DNA of 6,796 nt, from contig CAIWHI010000320.1 in assembly GCA_903912435.1 (NCBI GenBank), forward strand, positions 1 to 6,796. Direction: 5' to 3'. Origin of the DNA: an uncultured Bacteroidota bacterium (lineage in GTDB: Bacteria > Bacteroidota > Bacteroidia > Chitinophagales > Chitinophagaceae). The notes under the pieces were generated by a model. It saw only the letters and a program-made list of their open reading frames with translations. It was not told the DNA's origin and made no database searches. The position numbers were made by a program, and so were the translations under genes. Below are positions 6,635 through 6,796 of the stretch, piece by piece (the first letter of the stretch is position 1; each line of letters begins with the position of its first letter).

Positions 6635-6658
6635 TTCTTAGGGCGCATACCTTAAGAA
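6635..6658. terminator. Imperfect 9-bp hairpin after the sorting-domain gene, possible weak terminator
   Basis: TTCTTAGGG (6635-6643) and CCTTAAGAA (6650-6658) pair over 9 positions with one G-U or mismatch, around the loop CGCATA. It lies 24 nt downstream of the stop codon of the minus-strand gene at the right edge. No strong U-tract follows on the minus strand (AGTTTGGCATTTGGG), so termination is only a suggestion. Confidence 0.3.
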
Positions 6659-6682
6659 ATAATTTACATGTATTCATAACTC

Positions 6683-6796
6683 TTAATAAACCGCTACCCT
6701 TCCATACCTAATCCTTGCGCCGAAATCAGAATATAGCTGATAGAAATATATACCTGGCAGGTAGGTTTGGCTTACGTCCTTGCCATTGGGAGTGAA
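6683..6796 (-). CDS. C-terminal end of a T9SS type A sorting-domain protein, 5'-truncated
   Basis: Only the last 37 codons and the TAA stop are in the window; the frame is open to the right edge. The visible protein begins FTPNGKDVSQTYLPG and continues IYFYQLYSDFG, ending RYGRVAVY. The pattern of a YLPGIYFYQL strand, a turn with Gly, and a final short strand with a basic residue is that of the T9SS type A C-terminal sorting domain, which directs export across the outer membrane and is removed at the cell surface. The usual end is a GK-type strand; here it is YGRV, with Arg replacing Lys. The cargo, perhaps an adhesin or secreted enzyme, cannot be told from this fragment. Confidence 0.75.
   Translation of the reverse strand, partial: FTPNGKDVSQTYLPGIYFYQLYSDFGARIRYGRVAVY

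Overview
The window looks like Bacteroidota chromosome, probably Chitinophagales/Sphingobacteriales-like, though the exact order is inference. Three signs support this. The left-edge gene has a TPR / PD40 propeller / carboxypeptidase-regulatory / OmpA architecture, the one described for PorE of the type IX secretion system (T9SS). A protein tail at the right edge reads like a T9SS type A sorting domain. Three genes have Bacteroidota-type -7 promoter elements (TAnnTTTG) and A/T-rich leaders with no clear Shine-Dalgarno sequence.

Layout, left to right. (1) 2-1696, plus strand: a 5'-truncated envelope protein that may anchor to peptidoglycan. Its reading frame is open to the window edge, so the first in-frame ATG at 191 is internal. 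(2) 1697-1799: an intergenic stretch with a perfect 10-bp inverted repeat and a TAATTTTG promoter element. (3) 1800-3578, plus: a MIO-type ammonia-lyase of the histidine/aromatic family. Its active-site motifs are intact, but an extra segment of about 50 residues sits just before the conserved QDSYS motif. (4) 3630-4370, plus: a four-helix DUF4328 membrane protein. (5) 4473-5789, plus: histidyl-tRNA synthetase of the eukaryote-like type, behind its own TAATTTTG element. (6) 5808-5852: a strong hairpin terminator shared by convergent genes. (7) 5898-6533, minus: a small standalone protein with a DUF4062/TIR-like N-terminal fold and a short Asn/Thr/Val-rich beta-type tail, possibly a conflict or signalling effector. 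Its promoter overlaps palindromes. (8) 6683-6796, minus: the last 37 residues of a secreted protein with a T9SS type A-like C-terminus.

The genes do not form one pathway. The two edge genes fit a T9SS-bearing cell envelope, hisS is housekeeping, and the lyase has no hut genes beside it here. The parts most worth a second look are the lyase insertion and the minus-strand TIR/DUF4062-like protein with its C-terminal tail and palindromic promoter. No tRNA, rRNA, CRISPR array, insertion sequence or attachment site was seen.
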